Program-made: the position numbers and the translations under genes
The notes under the pieces: model-generated
Databases searched by the model: none
The model's input: the letters and a program-made list of their open reading frames with translations, nothing else
What the model was told of the DNA's origin: nothing
Shown here: positions 1 to 7,353 of the stretch, in pieces
Position numbering within the stretch: position 1 is the first letter of the stretch
Layout: every line of letters begins with the position of its first letter
NCBI GenBank assembly: GCA_046155505.1
Contig: JBJXFK010000243.1
Span: 1-18,351, forward strand
Length of the DNA stretch: 18,351 bases
Origin: JBJXFK01 sp046155505
GTDB lineage: Bacteria > Planctomycetota > Phycisphaerae > UBA1845 > Fen-1342
Direction: 5' to 3'

Positions 1-968
1 ATCGACATGACCGTCGCCCCGACCGCGAGGCCGACGATGATCAGGCCGCGATAGATCGAAACTTGTGTTACGCCGCCGCCGAAGACATCACGGACGATTG
101 CGGGCACGACCGAGATCACCACGCCGGCGCAGCCCCAAAACACGGTGCCGAGCAGAATCATCTGCCACACGCGGCGATGGTCGCGCACATAGCGAAACCC
201 CTGCGCGATGGGCGTGAATATGCCTTCCAGCTTGGGATGCGTCACGGCTCGCGTGTGCGACATCGCGATCATCGAGACGAACGCGGCGGAAATGGCGAAC
301 GTGCCCGCGTTCATCCAGTAGTTGTAATGCAGTCCCCTGGGCCCGAGGTAATCGACCAGCACGCCGCCCAGCACGCCGCCGGTGATACCGCCGACCGTGC
401 CGAGAGCGCTGATTAGCGCGTTGGCCCGCACGAGTTGATCGTCGCGGATTAGCGTGGGGAGCATCGCCTGTCGCGCGGGCGAAAAGAACGCCGCGAGAAA
501 GCCGACGATCGCGAGCGGGATGACGATTGCCATGTCGCCTATGCCGGTGGTGGGCGGCGAGACGGCCTCGGGTAAGGCGCTGCCGATGGGCAGCAGCCAT
601 GGCGCACCCGGAAAACGCGCCGGTTCGAACCAGCGCTCCAGTTGGCACACGATGTACGCGAGGTTGAACACGAGCAGGGCCCGCAAAACGTCGGCGACGA
701 TCATCGTTGTCTTGCGGCTGAAGCGATCCGACCACCAGCCGGCGAGCGGGCCGAAAACGACGAACGGCAGGAAAAATCCGAACGAGATCAGTGCTTGAAT
801 GCGGGTCGCGTCGTCGCGGGCGAGGCCGCCGCGCTCGCTCAGCAAGGCCATCTCGCTCAGGTGGTCGCCGATGGCGGCCACGCCGTAGGCCAGCCATAGC
901 AGCACAAAATTCTGATTGAGCACAAGCCAGTCGGGCAAGCGCAGCGACGTACGAGCGGAAGACGACAT
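1..968 (-). CDS. MFS transporter, partial (C-terminus beyond the left edge)
   Basis: This is an integral inner-membrane transporter of the major facilitator superfamily, read by translating the minus strand. The visible 322 residues start with a short soluble segment and then alternate hydrophobic helices with short charged loops. The MFS loop 2-3 signature is clear at about residues 73-86 (GPLAGWWSDRFSRK). A second such region (FSPARQAMLPTLIRDDQ) follows about 110 residues later, typical of the EntS-like exporter branch that normally has 12 helices. The ATG at 968 has a GAGG 10 bases upstream (982-979). The gene is divergent from the VOC gene across 245 bp with no other gene. The substrate cannot be read from sequence; drug, siderophore or small-metabolite export are all possible. 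The stop codon and last helices lie outside the window. Confidence 0.85.
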   Translation of the reverse strand, partial: MSSSARTSLRLPDWLVLNQNFVLLWLAYGVAAIGDHLSEMALLSERGGLARDDATRIQALISFGFFLPFVVFGPLAGWWSDRFSRKTTMIVADVLRALLVFNLAYIVCQLERWFEPARFPGAPWLLPIGSALPEAVSPPTTGIGDMAIVIPLAIVGFLAAFFSPARQAMLPTLIRDDQLVRANALISALGTVGGITGGVLGGVLVDYLGPRGLHYNYWMNAGTFAISAAFVSMIAMSHTRAVTHPKLEGIFTPIAQGFRYVRDHRRVWQMILLGTVFWGCAGVVISVVPAIVRDVFGGGVTQVSIYRGLIIVGLAVGATVMS

Positions 969-1213
969 ATTCACGCGGCCTCGAATTCGTGCGGCGACAA
1001 GCCAGGGACGCAACCCCCGCGGGCGCGCCGCGCGGGGAGAGCGTATCCCGCCGGTGCGCGATCATGCCAGTGCGTCGGCGGAAAAATCGCCGACCGGCGA
1101 CTGCGGTGCGGGGCTCTTGTCCGCGATGTGGTGCGCCGCGCCCTATCCGCACTTGGCGCTCCGTCGTCTCATCGAACGACCGGATCGATTACGATTCGAT
1201 GCGGAGCAGCCGC

Positions 1214-1606
1214 ATGATGCAGGTCGGCGACATTCACGTCTTCGTCTCCGATATGGCGCTCGCGCTGCGATTCTGGGCCGACGGCCTCGGCCTGCGAATC
1301 GCCGAGCAGGAGCTCACGCACACGACCGGCTTTGCCATGCTCGAATTTCCCGATGGCGGGCCGTGCGTGCGGCTGTTCAGCGGAGCCGAGCCGTGGGCCG
1401 AGGGCCAGCGACCGATGGCCGGGTCGCGACCGACGATTCGCTTCGACATCGCAACCACCGAATTCAACGCGACGCTTGCACGCCTACTGGAGAGCGGCGG
1501 GCGGCAACTGGACGAGATTGAGACGTATAGCGGCGTGCGATTTGTCACCGTCGCCGACCCGGATGGGAATTCGTTTGAGTTGGTCGAGTTGCCCGCCGAC
1601 GCATGA
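1214..1606 (+). CDS. VOC (glyoxalase/bleomycin-resistance fold) family protein
   Basis: A 130-residue soluble protein with the vicinal-oxygen-chelate fold: an N-terminal beta strand with a histidine (VGDIHVFVSDM, about residues 3-13), a helix FWADGLGLRI, and the diagnostic C-terminal strand pair FVTVADPDGNSFELVEL. His in the first strand and Glu in the last are the usual metal-ligand positions in glyoxalase I, so metal binding is plausible. The reaction is unknown; VOC proteins include isomerases, dioxygenases, epoxide hydrolases and resistance binding proteins. The open frame extends upstream to 989, but ATG 1214 has GGAG at 1203-1206 with 7-base spacing, and homology begins here. ATG 1217 and 1199 are the nearby alternatives. 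The stop is 20 bp from the convergent stop of the Kdo transferase gene. Confidence 0.8.
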   Translation: MMQVGDIHVFVSDMALALRFWADGLGLRIAEQELTHTTGFAMLEFPDGGPCVRLFSGAEPWAEGQRPMAGSRPTIRFDIATTEFNATLARLLESGGRQLDEIETYSGVRFVTVADPDGNSFELVELPADA

Positions 1607-1626
1607 GTGGTCGGATCACGAACGGA

Positions 1627-2913
1627 TCACGCGCCGATCAGGTCAAGGATTCGCCGAACGGTGATCGCCGTCGCCCCGGTTTTCGAGCGCACCGCCTCGC
1701 GGCCGTTCTCGCCGATGGTCGTTCGGCGCTGCTCGTCGCGTAGCAGATCGCCGATTGCCTTCACAAGTTCGTCGCTGCGCGAAATCTGGACGATGCCGCC
1801 GCGCTCGCGCAGGATTTCCATCGCCTCGGCGAAATTCTCGGTGTGCGGGCCGACGACGGTCGCTTTGCCGAGTGCCGCGACCTCCATCATGTCCGAGCCG
1901 CCCATCGCGACGAGTGTGCGGCCCACAAAAACAACCGTCGCCAGCGAATAGAATTTGCGCAGCTCGCCCATTGTGTCGCCAAGCAGCACTCGCGCCGCGC
2001 CGTTCGGCATCGCCGTCGGCTTGCCGCTTCGTCGCATGCAGGCCAATCCGCGCTCGACGATGAGCTGGGCAACCTCGTCGAATCGCTCGGGCTTGCGCGG
2101 CACGATCGCGAGTTGCAGGTTCGCAAATTCCGCTCGCAATTGCTGAAATGCATCGAGAATCGTCGCCTCTTCGTCCGGCCCCGTGCTGCCGCAAACCCAC
2201 AGCGGCGATTCGGTGTCTATCTGCATCGCGGAGGCGAGTTGATCCTGACCCTCGATGAAATCGGTGATCTCGGCCGTGTCATACTTGAGCGATCCGGTGA
2301 CCTCGACCCGCGCGGCAGGCACGCCCAGCCGCACAAACCGCTCCGCATACGTCGGATCCTGTGCCGCGACATATTCGAGCCGACCGAACATCCGCCGCGC
2401 GACCGTGCGCAGCAGCGGCAAATTGAACCGCCGCACGCTCTTTTCTGCCGTGATGCGGCCGTTAGCGATCATGACGGGAATGCCGCGTGCGCTCGCCAGG
2501 TCGAGCAGATTGGGCCAGACCTCCAGCTCCATCAGCACAATCGCCGACGGGCGGATGCGATCCAGCACGCGTCGGACGACCAGCGAGAAATCGAGCGGAT
2601 AGCGAAACACGACCAATTTGGGATAGAGCTGGCGTGCCTGTGCTAGGCCGGTCTGCGTGGTGCTGCTGATGACAATTACAGTATTCGGCGAGAGCTTGTG
2701 CAGGTCGCGCACCAGCGTACGCGTCGCGTTCATCTCGCCCAGCGAGACGGCGTGAATCCAGACGCAGCGCGACGCGACCGGTCGCAGCGGCACACCGCCG
2801 AGCCGCTCGCGCAGGGCGACGCTGCCGGGTCCGCGGCGAATCCGCCGAATAACCAGCAGCGGCCACAACAGCAGCAGGCCCAGAAGATAGAGCGCATCGA
2901 AGATCAACCACAT
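1627..2913 (-). CDS. waaA: 3-deoxy-D-manno-octulosonic acid (Kdo) transferase
   Basis: GT-B fold glycosyltransferase that moves Kdo from CMP-Kdo to a lipid A precursor at the cytoplasmic face of the inner membrane. At 428 residues it has normal family length. A membrane anchor (residues 2-21) is followed by an Arg-rich turn. HAVSLGEMNA places the catalytic Glu at residue 60, matching the numbering of the E. coli enzyme. ELEVWPN lies at 129-135, GSLKYD at 207-212, VPRKPERF at 271-278, GDTMGEL at 312-318, and the nucleotide-binding stretch MGGSDMMEVAALGK at 337-350 is followed by GPHTENF. The variant GGSDMME replaces the more common GGHNxLE. The frame is open to 3171, but the ATG at 2913 begins the family's N-terminal helix; its ribosome binding site is weak. 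It is divergent from the LolA-like gene. Its presence supports a Gram-negative envelope with Kdo-lipid A. Confidence 0.93.
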   Translation of the reverse strand: MWLIFDALYLLGLLLLWPLLVIRRIRRGPGSVALRERLGGVPLRPVASRCVWIHAVSLGEMNATRTLVRDLHKLSPNTVIVISSTTQTGLAQARQLYPKLVVFRYPLDFSLVVRRVLDRIRPSAIVLMELEVWPNLLDLASARGIPVMIANGRITAEKSVRRFNLPLLRTVARRMFGRLEYVAAQDPTYAERFVRLGVPAARVEVTGSLKYDTAEITDFIEGQDQLASAMQIDTESPLWVCGSTGPDEEATILDAFQQLRAEFANLQLAIVPRKPERFDEVAQLIVERGLACMRRSGKPTAMPNGAARVLLGDTMGELRKFYSLATVVFVGRTLVAMGGSDMMEVAALGKATVVGPHTENFAEAMEILRERGGIVQISRSDELVKAIGDLLRDEQRRTTIGENGREAVRSKTGATAITVRRILDLIGA

Positions 2914-2975
2914 GCGGCGAAGCCTGTCGTGTCGGACGCACGCGCCCGAGAGAGTGCCCGGCGACTCATCCGCTG

Positions 2976-2981
2976 TAGAAT
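2976..2981 (+). promoter_or_regulatory. Candidate -10 element TAGAAT upstream of the LolA-like gene
   Basis: TAGAAT lies 42 bases before the GTG at 3024, in the 110-bp divergent gap with waaA. It resembles a sigma70 -10 box, but no convincing -35 box is visible at the right spacing. The same hexamer occurs ahead of the FHA gene at 11309-11314. Weak evidence on its own. Confidence 0.25.
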
Positions 2982-3023
2982 CCGCATCGAACGCTACGCA
3001 CCGCAGGCACAGGAGTCCGCGAC

Positions 3024-3896
3024 GTGAAATGGAACGCACTTGGATCCGCAGCGACGGGCATGATAGCGACATTGGCGACGGCCCACATCGCCGCCGCGCA
3101 GCAATCGCAGCCGGCGACGTCATCACCAGCGCCGATCGCTTCGCCGACGAGCGCGCCCGCAAGTACGCCAACCAGCTCGACCGCGGTGCTCACGTCGGGC
3201 GATGAGAGAGTGGACAAAATTCTCGACCGGCTCGAAACTCGCGAGATTCAGGACGTGCGGGCCGAGGTGCGATGGGAAGTTCTCTACCCGATCGAGGATT
3301 CGACCGTCGTGCGCATCGGGCAGCTCAACTATCGCCAGGACACGCCCACGGCCAAGTTCAAGGCACATTTCAACAAACGCATCGCCGGCGATCGAGCCGA
3401 TCCGCTGGATGAGATTCACCTGTTTGACGGGCGTTTCTACGTCGAGCTGAACTCGCAAACCAAAACTGTTTCGCGCCGAGAGATTCGCACGGCGGATGAC
3501 AAGAGCAACCCGTTCGCGCTCAAAGAGGGCAAGTTCCCGCTGCCGTTCGGCCAAAAGAAGGCCGAGGTGCTGGAGGCGTTTCGCGTCGAGCGGGTGGATG
3601 ACAAGGCCAGCGCGGTGCCTGATACCGATCACATCCGCCTGACGCCGCGGGCGGGCAATCCGCTGGCCGATCGATTCGCGACGATCGAGTTCTGGGTGGC
3701 GACGGACGGCAAGGCAAGCGGCATGCCGGTGCGCGTGCGCTATGGGCAGCTCGACGGCACGGGCAATACGAACTCATTCACGACGCTGTCGTTCAAGGAT
3801 CCGGAAATCAACATTGGCCTGTCGCCATCAGTGTTTGAGCTGAAGACGCCGGATGGGTATGAGCAGATTGTGGAGCCCATGGCACCGGTGCCGTAA
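3024..3896 (+). CDS. Secreted LolA-like (outer-membrane lipoprotein sorting type) protein
   Basis: A 290-residue exported protein. Residues 1-25 form a signal peptide ending in an Ala-rich cleavage region (IAAAQQ), followed by a Ser/Thr/Pro/Ala linker to about residue 58. The rest looks like the half-barrel LolA/LolB-type fold: alternating amphipathic beta strands such as VRAEVRWEVLY, FKAHFNKRI, IHLFDGRFYVEL, FATIEFWVATDGK and PVRVRYGQLDG, ending in FELKTPDGYE, which resembles the C-terminus of LolA-type carriers. A role in periplasmic lipid or lipoprotein handling is inferred; the match is structural pattern, not strong identity. The start is GTG with a perfect AGGAG at 3011-3015 and 8-base spacing. 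Divergent transcription from waaA fits an envelope role. It could instead be an unrelated secreted protein of similar fold. Confidence 0.65.
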   Translation: MKWNALGSAATGMIATLATAHIAAAQQSQPATSSPAPIASPTSAPASTPTSSTAVLTSGDERVDKILDRLETREIQDVRAEVRWEVLYPIEDSTVVRIGQLNYRQDTPTAKFKAHFNKRIAGDRADPLDEIHLFDGRFYVELNSQTKTVSRREIRTADDKSNPFALKEGKFPLPFGQKKAEVLEAFRVERVDDKASAVPDTDHIRLTPRAGNPLADRFATIEFWVATDGKASGMPVRVRYGQLDGTGNTNSFTTLSFKDPEINIGLSPSVFELKTPDGYEQIVEPMAPVP

Positions 3897-3913
3897 CGGT
3901 GAGGTCGCGCCGC

Positions 3914-3942
3914 GCGTAGCGATCGGGCCTCTGTGCCCGACG
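3914..3942. repeat. Hairpin repeat family A, copy 1
   Basis: The 29-base block starts GCGTAGCGATCGGGCC and ends GTGCCCGACG. It contains the stem TCGGGC (3923-3928) and GCCCGA (3935-3940) around a six-base loop. A second copy at 12955-12983 agrees at all but about three loop positions. It begins 18 bases after the LolA-like stop. There is no T-tract, so it is not a classical terminator. Confidence 0.75.
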
Positions 3943-3971
3943 CCGGCTCGCGCAGCAAGTCCGAACGCGAC

Positions 3972-4030
3972 GCGCAAGCGAGTGCCCCGAGCGATAGCGA
4001 CGCGAAACCGAGCCCGAAGCGCAAGCGAGG
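3972..4030. repeat. Direct repeat GCGCAAGCGAG, two units
   Basis: GCGCAAGCGAG occurs at 3972-3982 and again at 4019-4029, where it is flanked as CCCGAAGCGCAAGCGAGGG. The second unit with its CCC and GGG flanks resembles an intergenic motif I recall as frequent in planctomycete genomes; that recollection could not be checked here. Confidence 0.5.
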
Positions 4031-4102
4031 GAACACCCTCCGCCATCGCGACGTGTGCCGGTCTGCCGAACACCTCGTCACGCCGGGTACGCCGATAGAA
4101 TC

Positions 4103-4125
4103 GCAGCCGAGGGCGGCTGCTCCAC
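4103..4125. repeat. Hairpin repeat family B, copy 1
   Basis: A perfect 7-bp stem, GCAGCCG (4103-4109) and CGGCTGC (4114-4120), around the loop AGGG, followed by TCCAC. Stem, loop and the TCCAC tail are identical to two tandem copies at 13140-13190. No T-tract follows. Confidence 0.8.
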
Positions 4126-4236
4126 AAACGCCTCGATCAAACACCGTTTCAATCCGCCCACCCCTGCGGTACGATAAAATGGTCGAAGAGTGTCACCCGC
4201 GGCCGCGATACGCGTGCCGCCCGATGAGGAACAACC

Positions 4237-4986
4237 ATGATTCGTACGCTCGCCACAATCGCCGTCCTGACCATCGCCGCCACCGCCATCGCGCAGCAGC
4301 CGCAGCCCAAAAACGCACCCAGCGCGCCGAAACGTGCGGCCCTGCAAGGCGAACGCCGCGCGAATTACCTAGCCAACCAGCTTTTCCTGACGCCTGATCA
4401 GGAAAAATCGGTGGAAGGCATCATCGACACCGTGTTCCACGAGGGGCCGGCCGAGGCGCTCGACATCAACAAGGTGCAGTCGCTGATGCAGGAATTGCGC
4501 GAGGCTCAGGAGAAAGGCGACAAGGACGGCGAGGCCCGCATCACCGCCGAGCTGCGCGAGCTGGGCCGCGGCAAAAATCAGGAGCCGGAGTTCCTCGATA
4601 ATCTGAAGAAAATCCTGACCGACGATCAAAAGAAGCTGCTCGAATTCCACATTCAACGCCTCGAACGCAACCCCAGCGGCGTCGTTCGTCCGGTGGACAT
4701 GGTCGGCATGGCTCGCCGCATGAGCCTCGACGCCAAGCAGAATGAGCAGCTCGACAACGTGCTCGACGCGTTCCGGGTCGACATCAACAAGCCGGTCGCC
4801 CCGCCGCAAGACGGCCCGCGGCCCGACCAGATGGACGGTCTGCTCAAGAACGTTCGCGACGTGCTGAAGGCCGACATGCAAACGAAGTACGACGACACGA
4901 TCAAGCGCATGCGTCCGCGTGGCGAAGGTGCCGAGAAGCGGGCCGAGGCCGAGGCGGGCAAAGCCGAACCGGCGAAGAAGCCGTAA
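4237..4986 (+). CDS. Secreted helical protein with LTxxQ-like motifs (Spy/CpxP-like pattern)
   Basis: A 249-residue exported protein of unassigned family. Residues 1-19 are a signal peptide (cleavage near AIAQQ). The mature part is highly charged and predicted helical. LTPDQEKSV at 51-59 and LTDDQKKLLE at 127-136 match the LTxxQ motif of periplasmic Spy/CpxP-type proteins; MSLDAKQNEQL at 162-172 looks like a degenerate third unit. The motifs are spaced about 76 and 35 residues apart, so the protein may be several stacked helical hairpins. The tail after 226 is low-complexity Arg/Glu/Ala/Lys. A periplasmic chaperone or stress-buffering role is possible but inferred from the motif only. ATG 4237 has GAGGA at 4226-4230 with 6-base spacing. 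The MarC gene follows 57 bp downstream and may be co-transcribed. Confidence 0.75.
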   Translation: MIRTLATIAVLTIAATAIAQQPQPKNAPSAPKRAALQGERRANYLANQLFLTPDQEKSVEGIIDTVFHEGPAEALDINKVQSLMQELREAQEKGDKDGEARITAELRELGRGKNQEPEFLDNLKKILTDDQKKLLEFHIQRLERNPSGVVRPVDMVGMARRMSLDAKQNEQLDNVLDAFRVDINKPVAPPQDGPRPDQMDGLLKNVRDVLKADMQTKYDDTIKRMRPRGEGAEKRAEAEAGKAEPAKKP

Positions 4987-5043
4987 TCGCCGCCGCGTGC
5001 TGCATTTGGGCCGATGATCGTCGGGTCTTCAGGAACTCCACCG

Positions 5044-5733
5044 ATGCTTGCAGACTCCGCCGGATTCTGGATGCGTCTGGTGGAGTTTGTGCAATCCGAG
5101 GGGCTGTGGAAATCGCTCTTCACCGATTTCGTGACGCTCTTTGTGGTGGTTGACCCGATCGGCACGGTGCCGCTGTTTCTCGCGATCGCCGGCGCGCGGC
5201 CGCCGGCCGAGCTGAATCGCATCGCCAATCGGGCGGTGCTGATCGCGGCGTGCGTGTTGATCGCATTTCTGTTCGCCGGACAATTCGTACTCGAAGCGAT
5301 GGGGATCGGCATCCACGCCTTTCGCATCGCGGGCGGCATCGTTTTGTTCTATCTCGCGTTCACCATGATTTTCGCCGAGCCCAAGGCGCAGAAGCGCGAC
5401 GTGCAAGAGGTCGAGGGTGACCCGGCGATTTTTCCGCTCGGCATGCCCGCGATCGCCGGACCGGGAACGATTCTGACCGTGGTCGTGCTCACCGACTATC
5501 ACCGCTTCAGCTTTGTTGATCAGGCCCGCACCGGCGTCGTGCTGCTGCTCGTGCTGTTTGTGCAGTGGGCGTTTCTGCGCGCCGCGATTCCGCTGCAACG
5601 ACTCATGGGCATGGGCGGGGCAAACATCCTCAGCCGCGTAATGGGCTTGATCCTCGCCGCCCTCGCGGTTGAGACAATTCTCGCCGGGCTGCGAGCGGCG
5701 GGATTCGCATTGCCGACGACGATGCCGGGGTAG
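5044..5733 (+). CDS. MarC family integral membrane protein
   Basis: A 229-residue inner-membrane protein with about six hydrophobic helices, the usual MarC (UPF0056) size. Family hallmarks are visible: VVVDPIGTVPLFL at 34-46, the second half-repeat FPLGMPAIAGPGTI at 130-143, and the C-terminal NILSRVMGLILAALAVETI at 194-212. The pseudo-repeated P-x-G motifs are typical of these small transporter-like proteins. The physiological substrate is not known for most members; an early proposal of a role in multiple antibiotic resistance was not upheld for E. coli MarC. The frame is open to an ATG at 5014, but ATG 5044 has AGGA at 5031-5034 (9-base spacing), so 5044 is preferred. A 270-bp gap with a large inverted repeat follows. 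Confidence 0.88.
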   Translation: MLADSAGFWMRLVEFVQSEGLWKSLFTDFVTLFVVVDPIGTVPLFLAIAGARPPAELNRIANRAVLIAACVLIAFLFAGQFVLEAMGIGIHAFRIAGGIVLFYLAFTMIFAEPKAQKRDVQEVEGDPAIFPLGMPAIAGPGTILTVVVLTDYHRFSFVDQARTGVVLLLVLFVQWAFLRAAIPLQRLMGMGGANILSRVMGLILAALAVETILAGLRAAGFALPTTMPG

Positions 5734-5782
5734 CGAGCCGATGCAGGGCAATAACACCTCCGGATTCGGGCCGCGCTGCGCT

Positions 5783-5860
5783 GGGGGACCGGTCTCGTGA
5801 CCGGTCTCTATTCTGGAGGAAATCAAATTGAAGAAAGACCGGTCAGGAGACCGGTCCCCC
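5783..5860. repeat. 25-bp inverted repeat with 28-base loop (ACCGGT-rich)
   Basis: The left arm (5783-5807) begins GGGGGACCGGTCTC and the right arm (5836-5860) ends GAGACCGGTCCCCC. They are reverse complements at 24 of 25 positions. Each arm contains the self-complementary GACCGGTC twice or nearly so, so alternative folds are possible. The loop holds an SD-like GGAGGAAA but no convincing gene. It lies between MarC and the efflux adaptor. There is no T-tract; a REP/MITE-like element is more likely than a simple terminator. Confidence 0.85.
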
Positions 5861-6003
5861 TGCGCGCGCCGACCGTTTCGAAACGCCGTCGCGCAGCAAA
5901 CCCAAACGCTCGACTGCGACTATCCTCTGCACGGTTACTGCACTACTTCGCTCGTCCTGCGGCGTGCGCGTCGATCGCGCAGCTGATATCAAGGAGCCGG
6001 CCA

Positions 6004-7230
6004 GTGAAACCGGGCGCTCGCAATCGTACAGTTCGTCGTTTCTCGTCTCGTGGCGTGCTGATTTTTCTCGCTGCGGCGATCATCGCGCCGCCGCTCACCG
6101 GGTGCAGCGAATCGCAAGCCAATGCGATTCCTACGCCGCCGCCCGCGGAAGTCATCGTCAGCCAACCGCTGAAGCAGTCGCTTCAGGACACGATCGATTC
6201 GACCGGCGTCATCGCCCCGCTCGAAGAGGTCGAGGTGCGGGCCCGCGTGACCGGCTTTCTCGAAAAAATGTACTTCCAGCCGCGCGACTGGGTGAAAAAG
6301 GACCAACTGCTATTCACCATTGACCCACGCCCATTCGAGATGGCGTTGTCGAAGGCCGAGGCCGATCATGCGGCGCTCCGCGCCCAGTTCGCAAAGGCCG
6401 AGAACGACGTGAAGAAGGTCGACGAGCTTTTCAATCGCGGCGTGTCGAGCGCCGACGAACGCATCGACGTCATCTCGAAGCGCGACGCACTCGCCGCCCA
6501 GATCGCCGCCGCCCACGCCGACAAGGAGCGTGCTGAGCTAAACCTCGAATGGTGCAGCGTGAAAGCACCGATCGAGGGCCGCACCACGCGCAATCTGATC
6601 GACGTCGGAAATCTCGTCTCGTCCGACACAACCGTGCTGGCCCGAATCGTGAATGACGCGGAAGTCTATGCCTATTACGAAATCAGCGAACGTGATTCAC
6701 TGCGCCTGCGCAAGCGGGCGGAAGAGACGGGCGAAAAACTGCCGGCGGCCGCAAAGTCACCCTCGTTCCTCGGGCGCATGAACGACGAAGGCTTTCCGTT
6801 CGAGGGGTTCGTCGATTACGCCGACCCCGGCATTCGGCCCAGCACCGGCACGATTCAGGTGCGCTCGCGATTCAAGAATCCCGACGATCGGCTGCTTCCC
6901 GGCCTCTTCGCGCGCGTCCGCGTACCGATTTCAAAGCCGTATGACGCGCTGGTCGTCACCGAACGTGCGCTCGGCTCGGATCAGGGGCAGCGCTTCCTGC
7001 TCGTGGTCAACACGCAAAACGTCGTCGAGTATCGACCGGTGCAGGTCGGCACGCTCGAAAACGGATTGCGGGTCATCACCAGCGGCATCACCGCCGACGA
7101 CCGCGTAATCACCATCGGCCTGCAACGCGTGCGGCCCGGCGTGACGGTCAAGCCGGTCGAGCAACCCATGCCGGTCAGCCCGGAGCAGAGCGGCAAACCC
7201 ACGACCTCGGCCCCAACAAGCAAGCCGTAG
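6004..7230 (+). CDS. RND efflux periplasmic adaptor lipoprotein (AcrA/MexA type)
   Basis: Membrane-fusion subunit linking an RND pump to an outer-membrane channel. The 408-residue protein has an Arg-rich n-region, a hydrophobic core and the lipobox LTGC with Cys34, so it should be a lipid-anchored periplasmic protein. The order is typical: beta-barrel/lipoyl half (EVEVRARVTGFLEKM, about 74-88, then VKKDQLLFTIDPRPFEMAL), an alpha-helical hairpin (about 118-175), the second lipoyl half (VKAPIEGRTTRNLIDVGNLV), and the C-terminal barrel and membrane-proximal domains with DDRLLPGLFARVRV. The start is GTG with AAGGAG at 5991-5996, 7-base spacing. The reading frame stays open back to 5797, through the right arm of the inverted repeat, but the SD and signal sequence fix the start. 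The pump gene follows 123 bp downstream. Confidence 0.93.
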   Translation: MKPGARNRTVRRFSSRGVLIFLAAAIIAPPLTGCSESQANAIPTPPPAEVIVSQPLKQSLQDTIDSTGVIAPLEEVEVRARVTGFLEKMYFQPRDWVKKDQLLFTIDPRPFEMALSKAEADHAALRAQFAKAENDVKKVDELFNRGVSSADERIDVISKRDALAAQIAAAHADKERAELNLEWCSVKAPIEGRTTRNLIDVGNLVSSDTTVLARIVNDAEVYAYYEISERDSLRLRKRAEETGEKLPAAAKSPSFLGRMNDEGFPFEGFVDYADPGIRPSTGTIQVRSRFKNPDDRLLPGLFARVRVPISKPYDALVVTERALGSDQGQRFLLVVNTQNVVEYRPVQVGTLENGLRVITSGITADDRVITIGLQRVRPGVTVKPVEQPMPVSPEQSGKPTTSAPTSKP

Positions 7231-7285
7231 CGATCCGTCATGAGTGATTCGTCGAATTGGGTGAGGCAGGCATTCTGATTGCAGC

Positions 7286-7304
7286 GGCGGGCAGGATGCC
7301 CGCC
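7286..7304. repeat. Short perfect hairpin repeat between adaptor and pump genes
   Basis: A perfect 7-bp stem, GGCGGGC (7286-7292) and GCCCGCC (7298-7304), with loop AGGAT, 50 bp before the pump start. It is single copy in this window but has the same form as the other GC-rich intergenic hairpins. It could modulate expression between the two efflux genes. Confidence 0.6.
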
Positions 7305-7353
7305 CCACCCGCGCGAGCCCGAGCGGCTCGCCAGCGCAGAAAGCAGGCAGTCC

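Larger units (their letters stand above)
3897..4236. other. 340-bp gap filled with interspersed repeat modules
   Basis: No credible gene is seen on either strand. The gap is a mosaic of three repeat modules, each annotated separately: a TCGGGC/GCCCGA hairpin, two CGCAAGCGAG units, and a GCAGCCG/CGGCTGC hairpin. Near the right end GATAAAAT (4173-4180) and, further left, TAGAAT (4095-4100) are possible -10 sequences for the next gene. Neither has a clear -35 partner. Confidence 0.6.

Noticed and set aside
88..1152. Long minus-strand open frame (354 codons) overlapping the MFS gene
   Set aside because: Arg/Pro/Ala-rich translation without domain character; the MFS frame on the same strand gives a clean transporter, so this is a shadow of high GC.
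2914..3171. N-terminal extension of WaaA up to 3171
   Set aside because: It would overlap the LolA-like gene start and signal peptide, and lacks family similarity; the family N-terminus begins at 2913.
5828..5989. Short TTG-start frame after the GGAGG in the loop of the inverted repeat
   Set aside because: Good SD spacing, but the product is Arg-rich, runs through the repeat arm and has no recognisable character.
7279..7353. Upstream ATG start for the RND pump
   Set aside because: The added residues are encoded by a hairpin repeat and precede the conserved RND N-terminus.
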